Both the position numbers and the translations under genes were made by a program. Of a stretch of DNA of 64,000 bases, positions 49,586-58,044 are shown one piece after another (within the stretch, counting starts at the first letter, position 1; each line of letters starts with the position of its first letter). The stretch lies in NCBI GenBank assembly GCA_934277695.1, contig CAKQVG010000003.1, positions 62,001 to 126,000 on the forward strand, given 5' to 3'. The stretch is from CAG-238 sp934277695. GTDB lineage: Bacteria > Bacillota > Clostridia > Peptostreptococcales > Anaerovoracaceae. The notes beneath the pieces were generated by a model. It did no database searches, was not told the DNA's origin, and saw only the letters and a list, made by a program, of their open reading frames with translations.

Positions 49586-50788
49586 TTATTTGAGGCCTCT
49601 TACGATATTGTAAGTATCTCTTGCAATCATGAGCTCTTCGTTAGTCGGAACGAGGAGAATTTTAACTCTGGAATCGTCCATGGAGATAATTTTTTCCTTA
49701 CCTCTTACCTTATTCTTAACAAGGTCAAGCTTAATTCCGAGGTTGCCCATTTCGTTGCAGATGAGTTCTCTCATTGGCACGTCGTTTTCGCCAACGCCTG
49801 CAGTGAATACGATTGCGTCAACGCCGTTCATTTCAGCGATGTAAGCACCGATGTAGAATTTAACCTTATGTGCGAATACTTTGAGTGCAAGAGCCGCTCT
49901 TTCGTTTCCTTCAGCAACTGCTTCTTCAAGATCTCTGAAGTCACTGGATACGCCGGAAATGCCGAGTACGCCGGATTTCTTGTTCAGGATTTCGTTTGCC
50001 TTGCCCTGCGGAAGACCTTCTTTTTCTCTGATGAATGTAACGATAGCCGGGTCGATGTCACCGGATCTTGTTCCCATTACGAGACCTTCAAGCGGTGTGA
50101 ATCCCATGGATGTATCGATACATTTACCTCTCTTGATTGCGGATACGGAAGCACCGTTTCCAAGGTGGCAAGTGATAATCTTCAAATCATCAAGGTTTAC
50201 ATTCAGCATCTGAGCAGCCTTTTCTGCTACATATTTATGAGAAGTTCCGTGGAAACCGTATCTTCTGATTCCGTACTTTGTATAGTATTCATACGGAAGT
50301 GCATAAATGTAGGATTCAGGCGGCATTGTCTGGTGGAACGCTGTATCGAAAACACCTACCATCGGAGTTGTCGGCATCAGTTCCTTGCAGGCTGCGATAC
50401 CTAAAAGGTTAGGTGGGTTGTGAAGCGGAGCGAGTTCTACGCATTCTTCCAGAGCCTTTACAACATCGTCTGTGATTAAAACGGATGATGCATATTTTTC
50501 GCCTGCGTGAACAACTCTGTGTCCTACAGCTCCGAGTTCGTCCATGGACTTGATTACACCGTGTTTCGGATCCTGAATTGCTGCGAGAACCTGAGCGATC
50601 GCATCTTTGTGATCCTTCATTGGAACTTCATTCTTAATCTTCTCCTGTCCAATCTTTTCGTGACCGATTACGGAACCTTCCATACCGATTCTTTCAACCA
50701 AACCTTTGCAAAGCAGATTTTCGTTTGTCATATCAAGAACCTGATATTTTAATGAAGAGCTGCCGCAGTTAATTACTAAAACTTTCAT
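49586..50788 (-). CDS. ackA: Acetate kinase
   Basis: A 400-residue enzyme interconverting acetate + ATP and acetyl phosphate; it yields ATP in fermentation. ASKHA-fold motifs are VINCGSSSLKYQ, VFDTAFHQTMP, HLGNGASVSAI, GTRSGDIDPAI and VFTAGVGEN. GGAGG precedes the start. pta is not in the window. Confidence 0.97.
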   Translation of the reverse strand: MKVLVINCGSSSLKYQVLDMTNENLLCKGLVERIGMEGSVIGHEKIGQEKIKNEVPMKDHKDAIAQVLAAIQDPKHGVIKSMDELGAVGHRVVHAGEKYASSVLITDDVVKALEECVELAPLHNPPNLLGIAACKELMPTTPMVGVFDTAFHQTMPPESYIYALPYEYYTKYGIRRYGFHGTSHKYVAEKAAQMLNVNLDDLKIITCHLGNGASVSAIKRGKCIDTSMGFTPLEGLVMGTRSGDIDPAIVTFIREKEGLPQGKANEILNKKSGVLGISGVSSDFRDLEEAVAEGNERAALALKVFAHKVKFYIGAYIAEMNGVDAIVFTAGVGENDVPMRELICNEMGNLGIKLDLVKNKVRGKEKIISMDDSRVKILLVPTNEELMIARDTYNIVRGLK

Positions 50789-50843
50789 TTTTTTCCTCCG
50801 TATATTAAAATTTTACAAATTGATTAACAAATTCAAGCAATTA

Positions 50844-50872
50844 ATTATACACCTTAAAAATCTCTATTTCAA
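50844..50872 (-). promoter_or_regulatory. ackA promoter
   Basis: On the - strand TTGAAA (50872-50867) and TATAAT (50849-50844) with a 17-nt spacer. Confidence 0.7.
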
Positions 50873-50934
50873 TGGGGTTTTAGTAAAATAAAGTTTTAAC
50901 AATCCTGCAGCCTCCTTCGTATAATATCCTTTCG

Positions 50935-51750
50935 TCAATTACTTAAAACCATATTTTGGTTATGCAGTTCATTTTTTGCATCAAGCAGAAGATTTCTGAG
51001 AAAAAGTTCAAGATATTCTGTTGTTTCGTGGATGCCATTTTTTAAGTCGTTGTAGTTTGCTCTGACAAGGGCATTTCTGAAATACCACGCATTTTCCGCA
51101 AAAATATCATTTGTCACATCAAATCCCAGCGTTTTCAGATATTTTATGAAAAAGACAGCGGTTGTTCTTGTATTGCCTTCCCCGAAAACATGAATCTGCC
51201 ATAATCTTGAGACAAAAATTGCGAGGTGCCGGATTATCTCATCCATACTGAGACCTTTGTAGTCAAATTTCTTTTCTTCAGAAAAATCATATTCTAAAGT
51301 TGCCCGAAGTTCGGATGAGCTCCCGTATAACACAGTTGCGCCGTCAAGAACCCATTCTTTTTTCGTAATATTGTAATCTCGCAGTCTTCCGGCATGCTTG
51401 TAAATCCCTATAAAAAGTTTTTTATGAATGGAAATATATTCATTCGGTGTAAAAGAAAAAGCTTTTTCTGATAATAACTTAGCTATTCTTAGGGAAACTT
51501 TATCCGCTTCCTCGGTTCTGTCCTGCCCGTCCTTTCCGGAGTTCTGCTCATAGTAAGTGTTTAATAACTCTTGGGCATCCTCAATTGATATTTTACCTTC
51601 GATATTTTTAATTGCAGTGTCAATCAGATATTTGGACGGTCTTAGCCCGTCCACAGACTGCAGTCCGATAGCTGTGTGCCAAGCATAGCCTTTTTCTCTT
51701 ATGCTCGGTTCCGATTGTTTTATATAGTCTTTAAATGGATCTCTGTGCAT
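50935..51750 (-). CDS. Fic/DOC-family protein with divergent catalytic motif
   Basis: A 271-residue Fic-fold protein. The core motif reads H187-VFGEGNTRTT-A198 against the canonical HPFx(D/E)GNxRxxR. Pro is Val, and the last Arg, which positions the substrate phosphates, is Ala. The catalytic His and the GN-R portion remain. No clear inhibitory [S/T]xxxE[G/N] motif is seen, so inhibition may come from another protein. AAGGAG precedes the start, which lies 21 nt after the HicB-AlbA_2 gene, making a two-gene operon. AMP transfer, phosphotransfer or loss of activity cannot be told apart here. Confidence 0.82.
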   Translation of the reverse strand: MHRDPFKDYIKQSEPSIREKGYAWHTAIGLQSVDGLRPSKYLIDTAIKNIEGKISIEDAQELLNTYYEQNSGKDGQDRTEEADKVSLRIAKLLSEKAFSFTPNEYISIHKKLFIGIYKHAGRLRDYNITKKEWVLDGATVLYGSSSELRATLEYDFSEEKKFDYKGLSMDEIIRHLAIFVSRLWQIHVFGEGNTRTTAVFFIKYLKTLGFDVTNDIFAENAWYFRNALVRANYNDLKNGIHETTEYLELFLRNLLLDAKNELHNQNMVLSN

Positions 51751-51771
51751 CTTTTCTCCTTGTCGAAATGT

Positions 51772-53385
51772 TTATCTTTGAAATGGCATCGAAGTTGAAT
51801 GGATATCCTTACGATAAAGATTAATCCGCAGACCGATTCCCATGTCAATAAACTCCGGTTCCTCCAATCCGTATTCGCGCATGCTCTCCATCAGCTTCGG
51901 AATTCCGCTTCCCCACGCCTCAATCATATTCATATACAGAAAGGCATGCGCCAGTGCGCGGTTTCGAATCTTCGAATAGCCTTCTTTCATTCGTTCTATC
52001 GTCACACCCGGAAGCAGTCCTCCCGGCGAGGTAATTTCCAGTCGGTCATCATAAACCGCAACCTGTATATGAGAATTTTGGAGAAAGCTGCAGTTCATTA
52101 CGGCATTGATAATCAGTTCCCGTATGCTGTCCGGCGGCAGCTCGTAGATGTCCTGCCTGTAGATTCCTTCAATCCTCGCGCCTAGGCGGATATTTCGCAG
52201 TGCAAACTGAAACGCATCCTCAATCTGCTGCCAAAGCGGCCCGGTATATTCCCTTTTATCAACGAAGACGGCCCTGCTTTTTCCTTTAAACATCCCACAT
52301 TGAATTTGTGAAAGGAATTGGTCTTTTCCCTGCAGGAAAATATATCCGTTGGTCGGGTGGATGCAACCATCCTCATCTTCTGCGAGAAGTCCCCAACTGA
52401 GAAGCTGATTCTTCGTCAAATCCTTTACCGCAGCCTTCTGCGCTTCGGTCTTAGCATTCGCAATTGCGACCTGCTTCATCTGCCTGCATAACTCTTGTAT
52501 TTCTTCTTCTGTAACAGTCAGATCTCTTCGGATTACGCAATCGTAAGAGCGGCTCTCATCTTCATAATACATTTCTTTCGCCAGTTCTCTGCCTGCAGGC
52601 CTTGAGGTTCCTGCCACACGAATATAGGTTCCTTCTGTGATTCCCTTTGACTTGATATAATACGGCCTTTGTTTTCCGGGGCTGATTTCCACCACGATGA
52701 TTGTCTTCTCTTCAATCGTCTGCAGGTATACATCGGGAATAACCATAGGTTCACAGCTATCGGAAATGGCAGAAGTAATTGCATCCATTTCTGCGAAAAC
52801 ATCGTCCTTTGGAATGCCGACCACATCTCGCGTCTTATCATCCACACCAAAAATAATTTTTCCACCCTCTCCATTAGAAAAAGCGATTACCGTTTTCATG
52901 TATTTCAAACTGTCCTTTGGTCGTTCAACCTTGTACTCTATGTTCTTTGATTCTCCTGCAAGCAGCTCTCCACTATCATGCTCAGTCTTTGATTCTTTGT
53001 AATAGAAATCCCGAGTATCTTCCCGCACCATGGATGCCGTGTGATAAAAATTCTTCTCAACCATATTCTGCAGCGCATTTTCCACGACACTGTTTAGACT
53101 CATGTTATTGTTCAACCCATACAACGCAGCCTCCCGGTGAAGGTTCTCAGAAACCCTTACATTAAAAGTCCCTTTATACGCCTTCTCCGGCTCTGTTCCC
53201 GCCTCACTGCAGTCCGCAAGGTAAGAGTCTACTGCTTCGTGAAAGTTGCGAATCAAACTGCGTACATCTTCCCCTGTATACGATATGTTCTTTCTGATTC
53301 CCAAAACATTCCCGAAAAAACATTCTTTCGCTTCCGAAAACTCTACGGAGCCGATGTAATCTCTATATTTCATTGTATTTTTCAT
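51772..53385 (-). CDS. HicB-like antitoxin domain fused to AlbA_2/Schlafen-type ATP-binding regulator
   Basis: A 537-residue fusion. Residues about 5-110 are HicB-like: MKYRDYIGSVEFSE, FFGNVLGI, then VRSLIRNFHEAVDSYL, with an RHH-like end (KGTFNVRVSENLHREAALYG). About 146-265 is an AlbA_2/Schlafen AAA_4 domain (NIEYKVERPKDSLKYMKTVI; FSNGEGGKIIFGVDD). About 300-540 is the linker plus a HATPase_c_4-type region (RELIINAVMNCSF; SPGGLLPG; EAWGSGIPKLMESM). The frame is continuous, with GGAGGGG before the ATG. No hicA is nearby. It probably binds its own promoter palindrome and controls the downstream Fic gene; this is inferred. Confidence 0.85.
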   Translation of the reverse strand: MKNTMKYRDYIGSVEFSEAKECFFGNVLGIRKNISYTGEDVRSLIRNFHEAVDSYLADCSEAGTEPEKAYKGTFNVRVSENLHREAALYGLNNNMSLNSVVENALQNMVEKNFYHTASMVREDTRDFYYKESKTEHDSGELLAGESKNIEYKVERPKDSLKYMKTVIAFSNGEGGKIIFGVDDKTRDVVGIPKDDVFAEMDAITSAISDSCEPMVIPDVYLQTIEEKTIIVVEISPGKQRPYYIKSKGITEGTYIRVAGTSRPAGRELAKEMYYEDESRSYDCVIRRDLTVTEEEIQELCRQMKQVAIANAKTEAQKAAVKDLTKNQLLSWGLLAEDEDGCIHPTNGYIFLQGKDQFLSQIQCGMFKGKSRAVFVDKREYTGPLWQQIEDAFQFALRNIRLGARIEGIYRQDIYELPPDSIRELIINAVMNCSFLQNSHIQVAVYDDRLEITSPGGLLPGVTIERMKEGYSKIRNRALAHAFLYMNMIEAWGSGIPKLMESMREYGLEEPEFIDMGIGLRINLYRKDIHSTSMPFQR

Positions 53386-53439
53386 CCGAATCCCCTCCGA
53401 TGTATCGTTATTTCTCTCTGTCTGTTTTGTCCTGATAAA

Positions 53440-53468
53440 ATTATATCACCCCTAAAGAAAAATTGCAA
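53440..53468 (-). promoter_or_regulatory. Promoter of the HicB-AlbA_2/Fic operon
   Basis: On the - strand TTGCAA (53468-53463) and TATAAT (53445-53440) with a 17-nt spacer. The -35 box lies inside a 26-nt palindrome. Confidence 0.7.
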
Positions 53469-53486
53469 CTATAAATAGTTGCAATT
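53461..53486. repeat. 26-nt palindrome: operator candidate and terminator
   Basis: AATTGCAACTAT (53461-53472), AA, ATAGTTGCAATT (53475-53486), perfectly symmetric arms. It overlaps the -35 box of the HicB-AlbA_2 promoter and the last bases of the upstream gene. On the - strand TTTTTCTTT follows, so it can also act as the terminator of the TmcAL-cyclo-ligase gene. Confidence 0.75.
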
Positions 53487-55209
53487 AACATTCCGTAAAA
53501 ACTCTTTCCATCGGTCTATCCCATGCATCTGCCGGAACCTTTTGTACCCGCTGGCACTCAAAAGCTGCCGCAGCAATGCGGGCATTGACGCATAAAGGCA
53601 GAAAACGGTCGTAGTATCCGGCTCCCATTCCCATGCGATTGCCCTCTTCATCAAACACCGTGCATGGACAAATCACCATGTCAATCTTCTCAGGTAGAAT
53701 GAGTTCTGATTTTTCACGGACAGGTTCAAGGATGCCGTAGTGCCCCTTTTCCCATGCTTCATCAGAGCTTGGGTGAAGGGCAATCATTTCGGTTTTCGAT
53801 ATGCATAAAGGGTATACGGCGGTTTTCCCGTATTCCTGCATGAGTTCTTCCAGACGCTGCAGCCGCACTTCACCACGGACGGCTTTGTAAATCATGATGA
53901 CCTGCGCCCTGCGGAAAACATCCCATTCTGCAATCTTCTCACAAATAATAGCGGAGCGTCTGTTTCTTTCTTCTTTATCCATTGCATCTCTGGCAGCGAT
54001 TCCGCGACGGCGGATTTCCTGCCTCCTCTCCATCCGAAACGGCATTTTCACATAATCCGAATTTGCATAGAGGTCATGTCCGCAGGCAAGATTATATATG
54101 TCCCCCGCCAAAACATCTTTTTCCAGCGTTTCTTTAATCTCAGGATACAGTTCCGCTTCCTTGTTTATGTTCGTCAAAACTGGAAGCTTGCAGCTTTCCG
54201 ACTTTTTAAGTTCTTTCAAATATTGACTTCCTTTCTCGTCAAAAGCCAGCACGCGGATATAGTTCCGTGCGTTTTTCACATCCTCACGCTGCACGCCGAG
54301 CAGTGTCATCGCAAGCAGCCTTGTGATGCGCGTTCTCGTGTAGCGTTTGGATTTGAGGTCCTCAATCAGCTCGTCCATGTTCTTCCAATAGCGCACGCTT
54401 GCCTTCATTTTGTTGCCAAGCCCCTCTTCCGCGCCGAAGATCTGATTTAATTCTTCATTTGAACTGAGCAGAATTTTTTCGCGCAGCAGCGGAAACAGCT
54501 TGTCCTCGTCAGCAAACCTTGCCGAAGATTCCGTGAGTATTTCCCGGGTAATGCCGGAAACAAAATGGGAAATATCCTCGCTGCCTGCAAGCATCTTCCG
54601 TATTCCTGTCGCAGAAGCCATATCTTCTTTTGCGGTAAGTTCATGGTAGCCGCTTCCCTGCCTCTTCACTGTGATTGGCTGCGCGGATTTTATAAATCGT
54701 AGATATTCCAATGCAAGCAGGTTATTCGGCGTGCTTAAAACTTCCGAAGCTTCCTCCCCAAGCAGTGCAGTGACAGCCTCATGGCGGGCCCTCGGATATG
54801 TCAACCCTTTTTTCACTCCCTTTTTAATTGTCTCTTCCATTTCCGAGCGATGCGCCTCTGTTTCCCGGGAAATTTTCTGCAGCAGCGCGATATTTCCCGA
54901 CTCGCTCCCGAAAGAAATAAAATCGCATCCCAGATTCTCCAGAATCTCCACGCCTCCGCGTGCGAAGTATCCTGCATTGTTGCACGCAAAGAGAAACGGC
55001 ATTTCCACGACCAGATTCACACCGTTTCTGACTGCAGTTTCCGCCCGTGTCCACTTGTCAAGAAGCGCAGGCTCGCCTCGCTGCGTAAAATTGCCGCTAA
55101 TCACCGCGATGCTGATTTCTGCTCCCGTTTCCTTTAGTGAACGCTGTAAATGATATTGATGCCCGTTATGAAACGGATTGTACTCGGCAATGATTCCGAC
55201 ACTTCTCAT
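53485..55209 (-). CDS. TmcAL (tRNA-Met cytidine acetate ligase) fused to 5-formyltetrahydrofolate cyclo-ligase
   Basis: A 574-residue bifunctional protein. Residues 1 to about 392 are TmcAL/YlbM: nucleotidyltransferase GIIAEYNPFHNGHQYHL, ISGNFTQRGEPAL, and FISFGSESG. TmcAL uses acetate and ATP to make ac4C34 in elongator tRNA-Met. Residues 393-574 are a complete 5-FCL (YgfA-like): ERRQEIRRRGIAARDAM start, then VFDEEGNRMGMGAGYYDRFL, the ATP/folate loop. No stop separates them. AckA nearby makes or uses acetate, although a direct link is speculative. ylbJ lies upstream, as in Bacillus. Confidence 0.92.
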   Translation of the reverse strand: MRSVGIIAEYNPFHNGHQYHLQRSLKETGAEISIAVISGNFTQRGEPALLDKWTRAETAVRNGVNLVVEMPFLFACNNAGYFARGGVEILENLGCDFISFGSESGNIALLQKISRETEAHRSEMEETIKKGVKKGLTYPRARHEAVTALLGEEASEVLSTPNNLLALEYLRFIKSAQPITVKRQGSGYHELTAKEDMASATGIRKMLAGSEDISHFVSGITREILTESSARFADEDKLFPLLREKILLSSNEELNQIFGAEEGLGNKMKASVRYWKNMDELIEDLKSKRYTRTRITRLLAMTLLGVQREDVKNARNYIRVLAFDEKGSQYLKELKKSESCKLPVLTNINKEAELYPEIKETLEKDVLAGDIYNLACGHDLYANSDYVKMPFRMERRQEIRRRGIAARDAMDKEERNRRSAIICEKIAEWDVFRRAQVIMIYKAVRGEVRLQRLEELMQEYGKTAVYPLCISKTEMIALHPSSDEAWEKGHYGILEPVREKSELILPEKIDMVICPCTVFDEEGNRMGMGAGYYDRFLPLCVNARIAAAAFECQRVQKVPADAWDRPMERVFTEC

Positions 55210-55257
55210 TTTTTCCTCCCGTGCTTTGCTGCTAAAATCCGCATTTTCCTCTTATTA

Positions 55258-56199
55258 TTATAACACAGCCCAAGAAAGAATAACAGAAATAATTCCGGCC
55301 AGAAGGCCATGCGTCAGCTTGATTTTCAGAATGGTTCCCGCACGGATTCCGCTTCCCGAAGTCATGGAGATCGACTGCCCCACTACCGAAAGACCTCCGA
55401 AAGAAACGACAAAGGATATGAGTGCGGTTTTAAGGCTCAGGTTGATGTCGCAGAGGCTGATCATGTTCGAGCCTGCGGTCATCTCGAGTAATCCTTTCAA
55501 AACCGATGAAACGGTTTCGTTGTTTATCATTTCGAAAAGCCCGGCAGCCTCGAGAAGATCGATTGCAATCATGAAGAGAATTAAATATGCAAGAATTACT
55601 GCCATCGCTTTGAACCCTGCGGAAATTGCCGCCGTGAAATTCTCCAGCGGGGCTACCTGCCGATTTGCAGAGCTTACGCCGCGGCTTCGCATTTCATCCG
55701 TGCCGATTCGATTATCAGAGCCTTTTCTTTTTTGCCTTTTCGGTTTCCGGTAAAGCAGTCCGTTTACTGCCGCACCCATGTAATGTGCCGCAGCTGCCAC
55801 ACCCGCCGCCTTGTAGCTTCCCAAAAAAGCTCCGATCGTGCCGATAATGAACGCAGGACCTGTAATAAGACTGTAGCTTAGAACCTCTTCCGCCTCCTCA
55901 CGGCCAAGCCTGCCGCTTGAAACAAGGTCTGATACAACTTTTGCCCCGACAGGGTATCCCGACAAAAACGCAATAATAAACGGATACACCCGCTTAGGCA
56001 GCATTTCGGGGTTTCCCGTCCGCTTTATGAAATCCGCAAAGATAAAAAACGGCAGCAAAATCGGCACGATGGAATTTGCCCATATGATAATCGCGGTTTT
56101 GGAGCCGGATTCGGTTATATCCGGAAAAATCACCATCGCCGCAGCAAAAAACACGGCTGTCGCAAGTATGAAATTGGTACTGAATTTATTCTTATCCAT
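55258..56199 (-). CDS. ylbJ: Sporulation membrane protein YlbJ/SpoVV-like nucleoside-recognition (gate) protein
   Basis: A 313-residue polytopic protein with about eight hydrophobic segments. Gate-domain features: WANSIVPILLPFFIFADFI near the N-terminus, SGYPVGAKVVSDLVSSGRL, and a second gate repeat SFGGLSVVGQSISM. In B. subtilis YlbJ/SpoVV carries dipicolinic acid across the outer forespore membrane, and it lies close to ylbM (TmcAL), as here. The ribosome-binding site is weak. The charged loop RKPKRQKRKGSDNRI near the middle is longer than usual. Confidence 0.85.
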   Translation of the reverse strand: MDKNKFSTNFILATAVFFAAAMVIFPDITESGSKTAIIIWANSIVPILLPFFIFADFIKRTGNPEMLPKRVYPFIIAFLSGYPVGAKVVSDLVSSGRLGREEAEEVLSYSLITGPAFIIGTIGAFLGSYKAAGVAAAAHYMGAAVNGLLYRKPKRQKRKGSDNRIGTDEMRSRGVSSANRQVAPLENFTAAISAGFKAMAVILAYLILFMIAIDLLEAAGLFEMINNETVSSVLKGLLEMTAGSNMISLCDINLSLKTALISFVVSFGGLSVVGQSISMTSGSGIRAGTILKIKLTHGLLAGIISVILSWAVL

Positions 56200-56238
56200 G
56201 TAACCAATCTATGCGGAAGCCGTGAAATTATCACCATC

Positions 56239-56499
56239 TTAGAACAGGCCGCCGAAAAGACCGCCGTTTCCGTTATTATCGTTGTTGCAGAACAATAAGT
56301 ATATTACCACAATCAGAATGATCAGCCAGATTCCGCTGCTGTTCCCGTCATTGCAAGAACACGGTGGTTTTGGCGGCGGGCAGCACGGGTCACACGGCGG
56401 ACAGCACGGCTCCGGCGGCGGGCAAGGCGGCGGACAGGAATGCTGTGGCGGGCAAGGCGGCGGGCAGCATTTTTGTTTTCTTTCAAATTGTTCTCCCAT
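56239..56499 (-). CDS. Cys/Pro-rich small protein with membrane helix and Gly-rich tail, spore-envelope candidate
   Basis: An 86-residue protein starting at 56499, 8 nt after GGAGG. Residues about 8-48 form a tract of CCPPxCPP repeats with 14 or so cysteines. Then comes NDGNSSGIWLIILIVVIYLL, a single hydrophobic helix, and an Asn/Gly-rich end (NDNNGNGGLFGGLF). I know no exact family. Cys/Pro-rich or Gly-tailed small proteins are common in spore coats, and ylbJ is next door, so an envelope or spore-coat role is plausible. Metal binding is another option. Confidence 0.6.
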   Translation of the reverse strand: MGEQFERKQKCCPPPCPPQHSCPPPCPPPEPCCPPCDPCCPPPKPPCSCNDGNSSGIWLIILIVVIYLLFCNNDNNGNGGLFGGLF

Positions 56500-56553
56500 A
56501 AGAAAAACCTCCATACTATTTTTTATCATAATATGCAGGTTCTGCCTAAAACG

Positions 56554-57126
56554 CTAATCGGCTGTGCTGTTTTCGGTTTCTTCTTCCTCTTCGCCCATCG
56601 CAATCATATCCCCAAGGGATACAATGTACTCATCAAGCGGATAGTTCATGCACTCCGAAAAATCGTATTCATATTTGTTTGTATTTCCGTCAATGCCCTC
56701 AACACGGGAAGTCACAATCGCATCTCTCAGCGGCATCCTCGTTTCTTCCATCGTACCAAGATTCGTGCAATATGCCTCGCTGTCGATGGAATACCAGCGC
56801 CGGAATCTTTCAAGTTCTTCAATGAGTTTTGCTTCCAGATTCTCATCATCACTGCAGTTTCTGCACATCCCCACAAGGGCCCTTCTGACGTTTTCGAATA
56901 TGGTAAAGACCTCCGTCTGGCTTCCCGGAACGAATCCGGATATTTCCTCAAAATAATTGTCGCAAAGCTGTGCAAGCACATCCTTATTCACTCCGTTAAA
57001 AAGCTCCGCAACATCCGTATAGTCGAGTTCCTCTTCGCATTCCAGATAATCCGCCAGATTTTCGAAATATTCAAATTCCTCCGGACTTTCGATATCAAGA
57101 AGCGCATATAATTCTCTTTTGTTCAA
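56554..57126 (-). CDS. Acidic cytoplasmic protein of unknown function
   Basis: A 190-residue protein from TTG 57126, with AAGGAG 7 nt upstream. It is highly acidic and helical, with no TM segments: NKRELYALLDIESPEEFEYF, then GFVPGSQTEVFTIFENVR, a CRNCSDDENLEAKLIEELE segment and a run of Glu near the C-terminus. It looks like a conserved clostridial hypothetical protein. It starts 13 nt after murI, so co-transcription is likely. Confidence 0.7.
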   Translation of the reverse strand: MNKRELYALLDIESPEEFEYFENLADYLECEEELDYTDVAELFNGVNKDVLAQLCDNYFEEISGFVPGSQTEVFTIFENVRRALVGMCRNCSDDENLEAKLIEELERFRRWYSIDSEAYCTNLGTMEETRMPLRDAIVTSRVEGIDGNTNKYEYDFSECMNYPLDEYIVSLGDMIAMGEEEEETENSTAD

Positions 57127-57138
57127 AATGTATCTCCT

Positions 57139-57951
57139 TTATAAATCAAGATTTTTAAATTTCAAAATGAGATCCGACTTCTCGGTCTCCAATATTTTCT
57201 GTATCATATTTACGAAATTCTCCGAAAGGTCGCTCGCATAGAAGACATTCTCCCGATCATTCTCCTCCGCAAGAAGGTCCTCGTTTTCGAGAATCTGCTT
57301 GATTCTTGCGATAATTTCGTACGACGGATTGACAATCTTAAGCGAAGGATAAAGGTGCATGATGTTTTTTCGGATAATCGGATAATGCGTGCAGCCCAAA
57401 ACCAGCGTGTCGATTTTGTTTTCGCTGAGAAAATCGTCAAGATAATACTTAATCGTAAGATCCATGATTTCATTGTCGATGATGCCTTCTTCGATCAACG
57501 GAACAAATGCAGGTGCCGCCTTGCTGAAAACATGAAGGTTCGGGTTCAGTTTCTTAATTTCGCGGTTATAGTCGTCGCTGGCAATCGTAACCTTGGTTGC
57601 GATAACTCCGATTCGGTTGTTTTCATCACATGTTCTCGCAATCTTTCCAGCCGCCGGATTGATGATTCCGACAATCGGAATATCCGGGAAACGCTTCTGC
57701 AGATCGTAAAGGCAGGTCGCAGTAATCGTATTGCAGGCAATTACCATCATTTTCACATCTTTTGTATATAAGAAATCAGCAATCTGATTGGCATAATGCT
57801 TGATCGTGCTTACGGCTTTCGATCCGTACGGCGTTCTTGCGGTATCCCCGAAGTAAATCACATGCTCGTTCGGTATCTGCGAAAAAAGATTCGGAATGCA
57901 CGTAAGGCCGCCCAGCCCCGAGTCAAAAAAACCTATTGCTCTGTTGTCCAT
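57139..57951 (-). CDS. murI: Glutamate racemase
   Basis: A 270-residue, cofactor-independent racemase that supplies D-Glu for peptidoglycan. N-terminal FFDSGLGGLT, the first catalytic cysteine in MVIACNTITATC, and the second in LVLGCTHYPIIR. YFGDTARTPYG is also typical. The C-terminal tail is about 15 residues longer than minimal MurI. The ribosome-binding site is weak (AAAGGA, 13 nt away). Confidence 0.95.
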   Translation of the reverse strand: MDNRAIGFFDSGLGGLTCIPNLFSQIPNEHVIYFGDTARTPYGSKAVSTIKHYANQIADFLYTKDVKMMVIACNTITATCLYDLQKRFPDIPIVGIINPAAGKIARTCDENNRIGVIATKVTIASDDYNREIKKLNPNLHVFSKAAPAFVPLIEEGIIDNEIMDLTIKYYLDDFLSENKIDTLVLGCTHYPIIRKNIMHLYPSLKIVNPSYEIIARIKQILENEDLLAEENDRENVFYASDLSENFVNMIQKILETEKSDLILKFKNLDL

Positions 57952-58044
57952 TTAGGGTTATATTCCTTTCCGTTTTATGGTATACTATTTAATTATAGTA
58001 TTATACACCAAAAATAATTCTTTCGCTATATAAGGAGGACAAAA

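Noticed and set aside
56341..56475. Repeat array or CRISPR in the GGCGG-rich region
   Set aside because: The repetition is explained by the CCPP codons of the small protein; there are no regular spacers.
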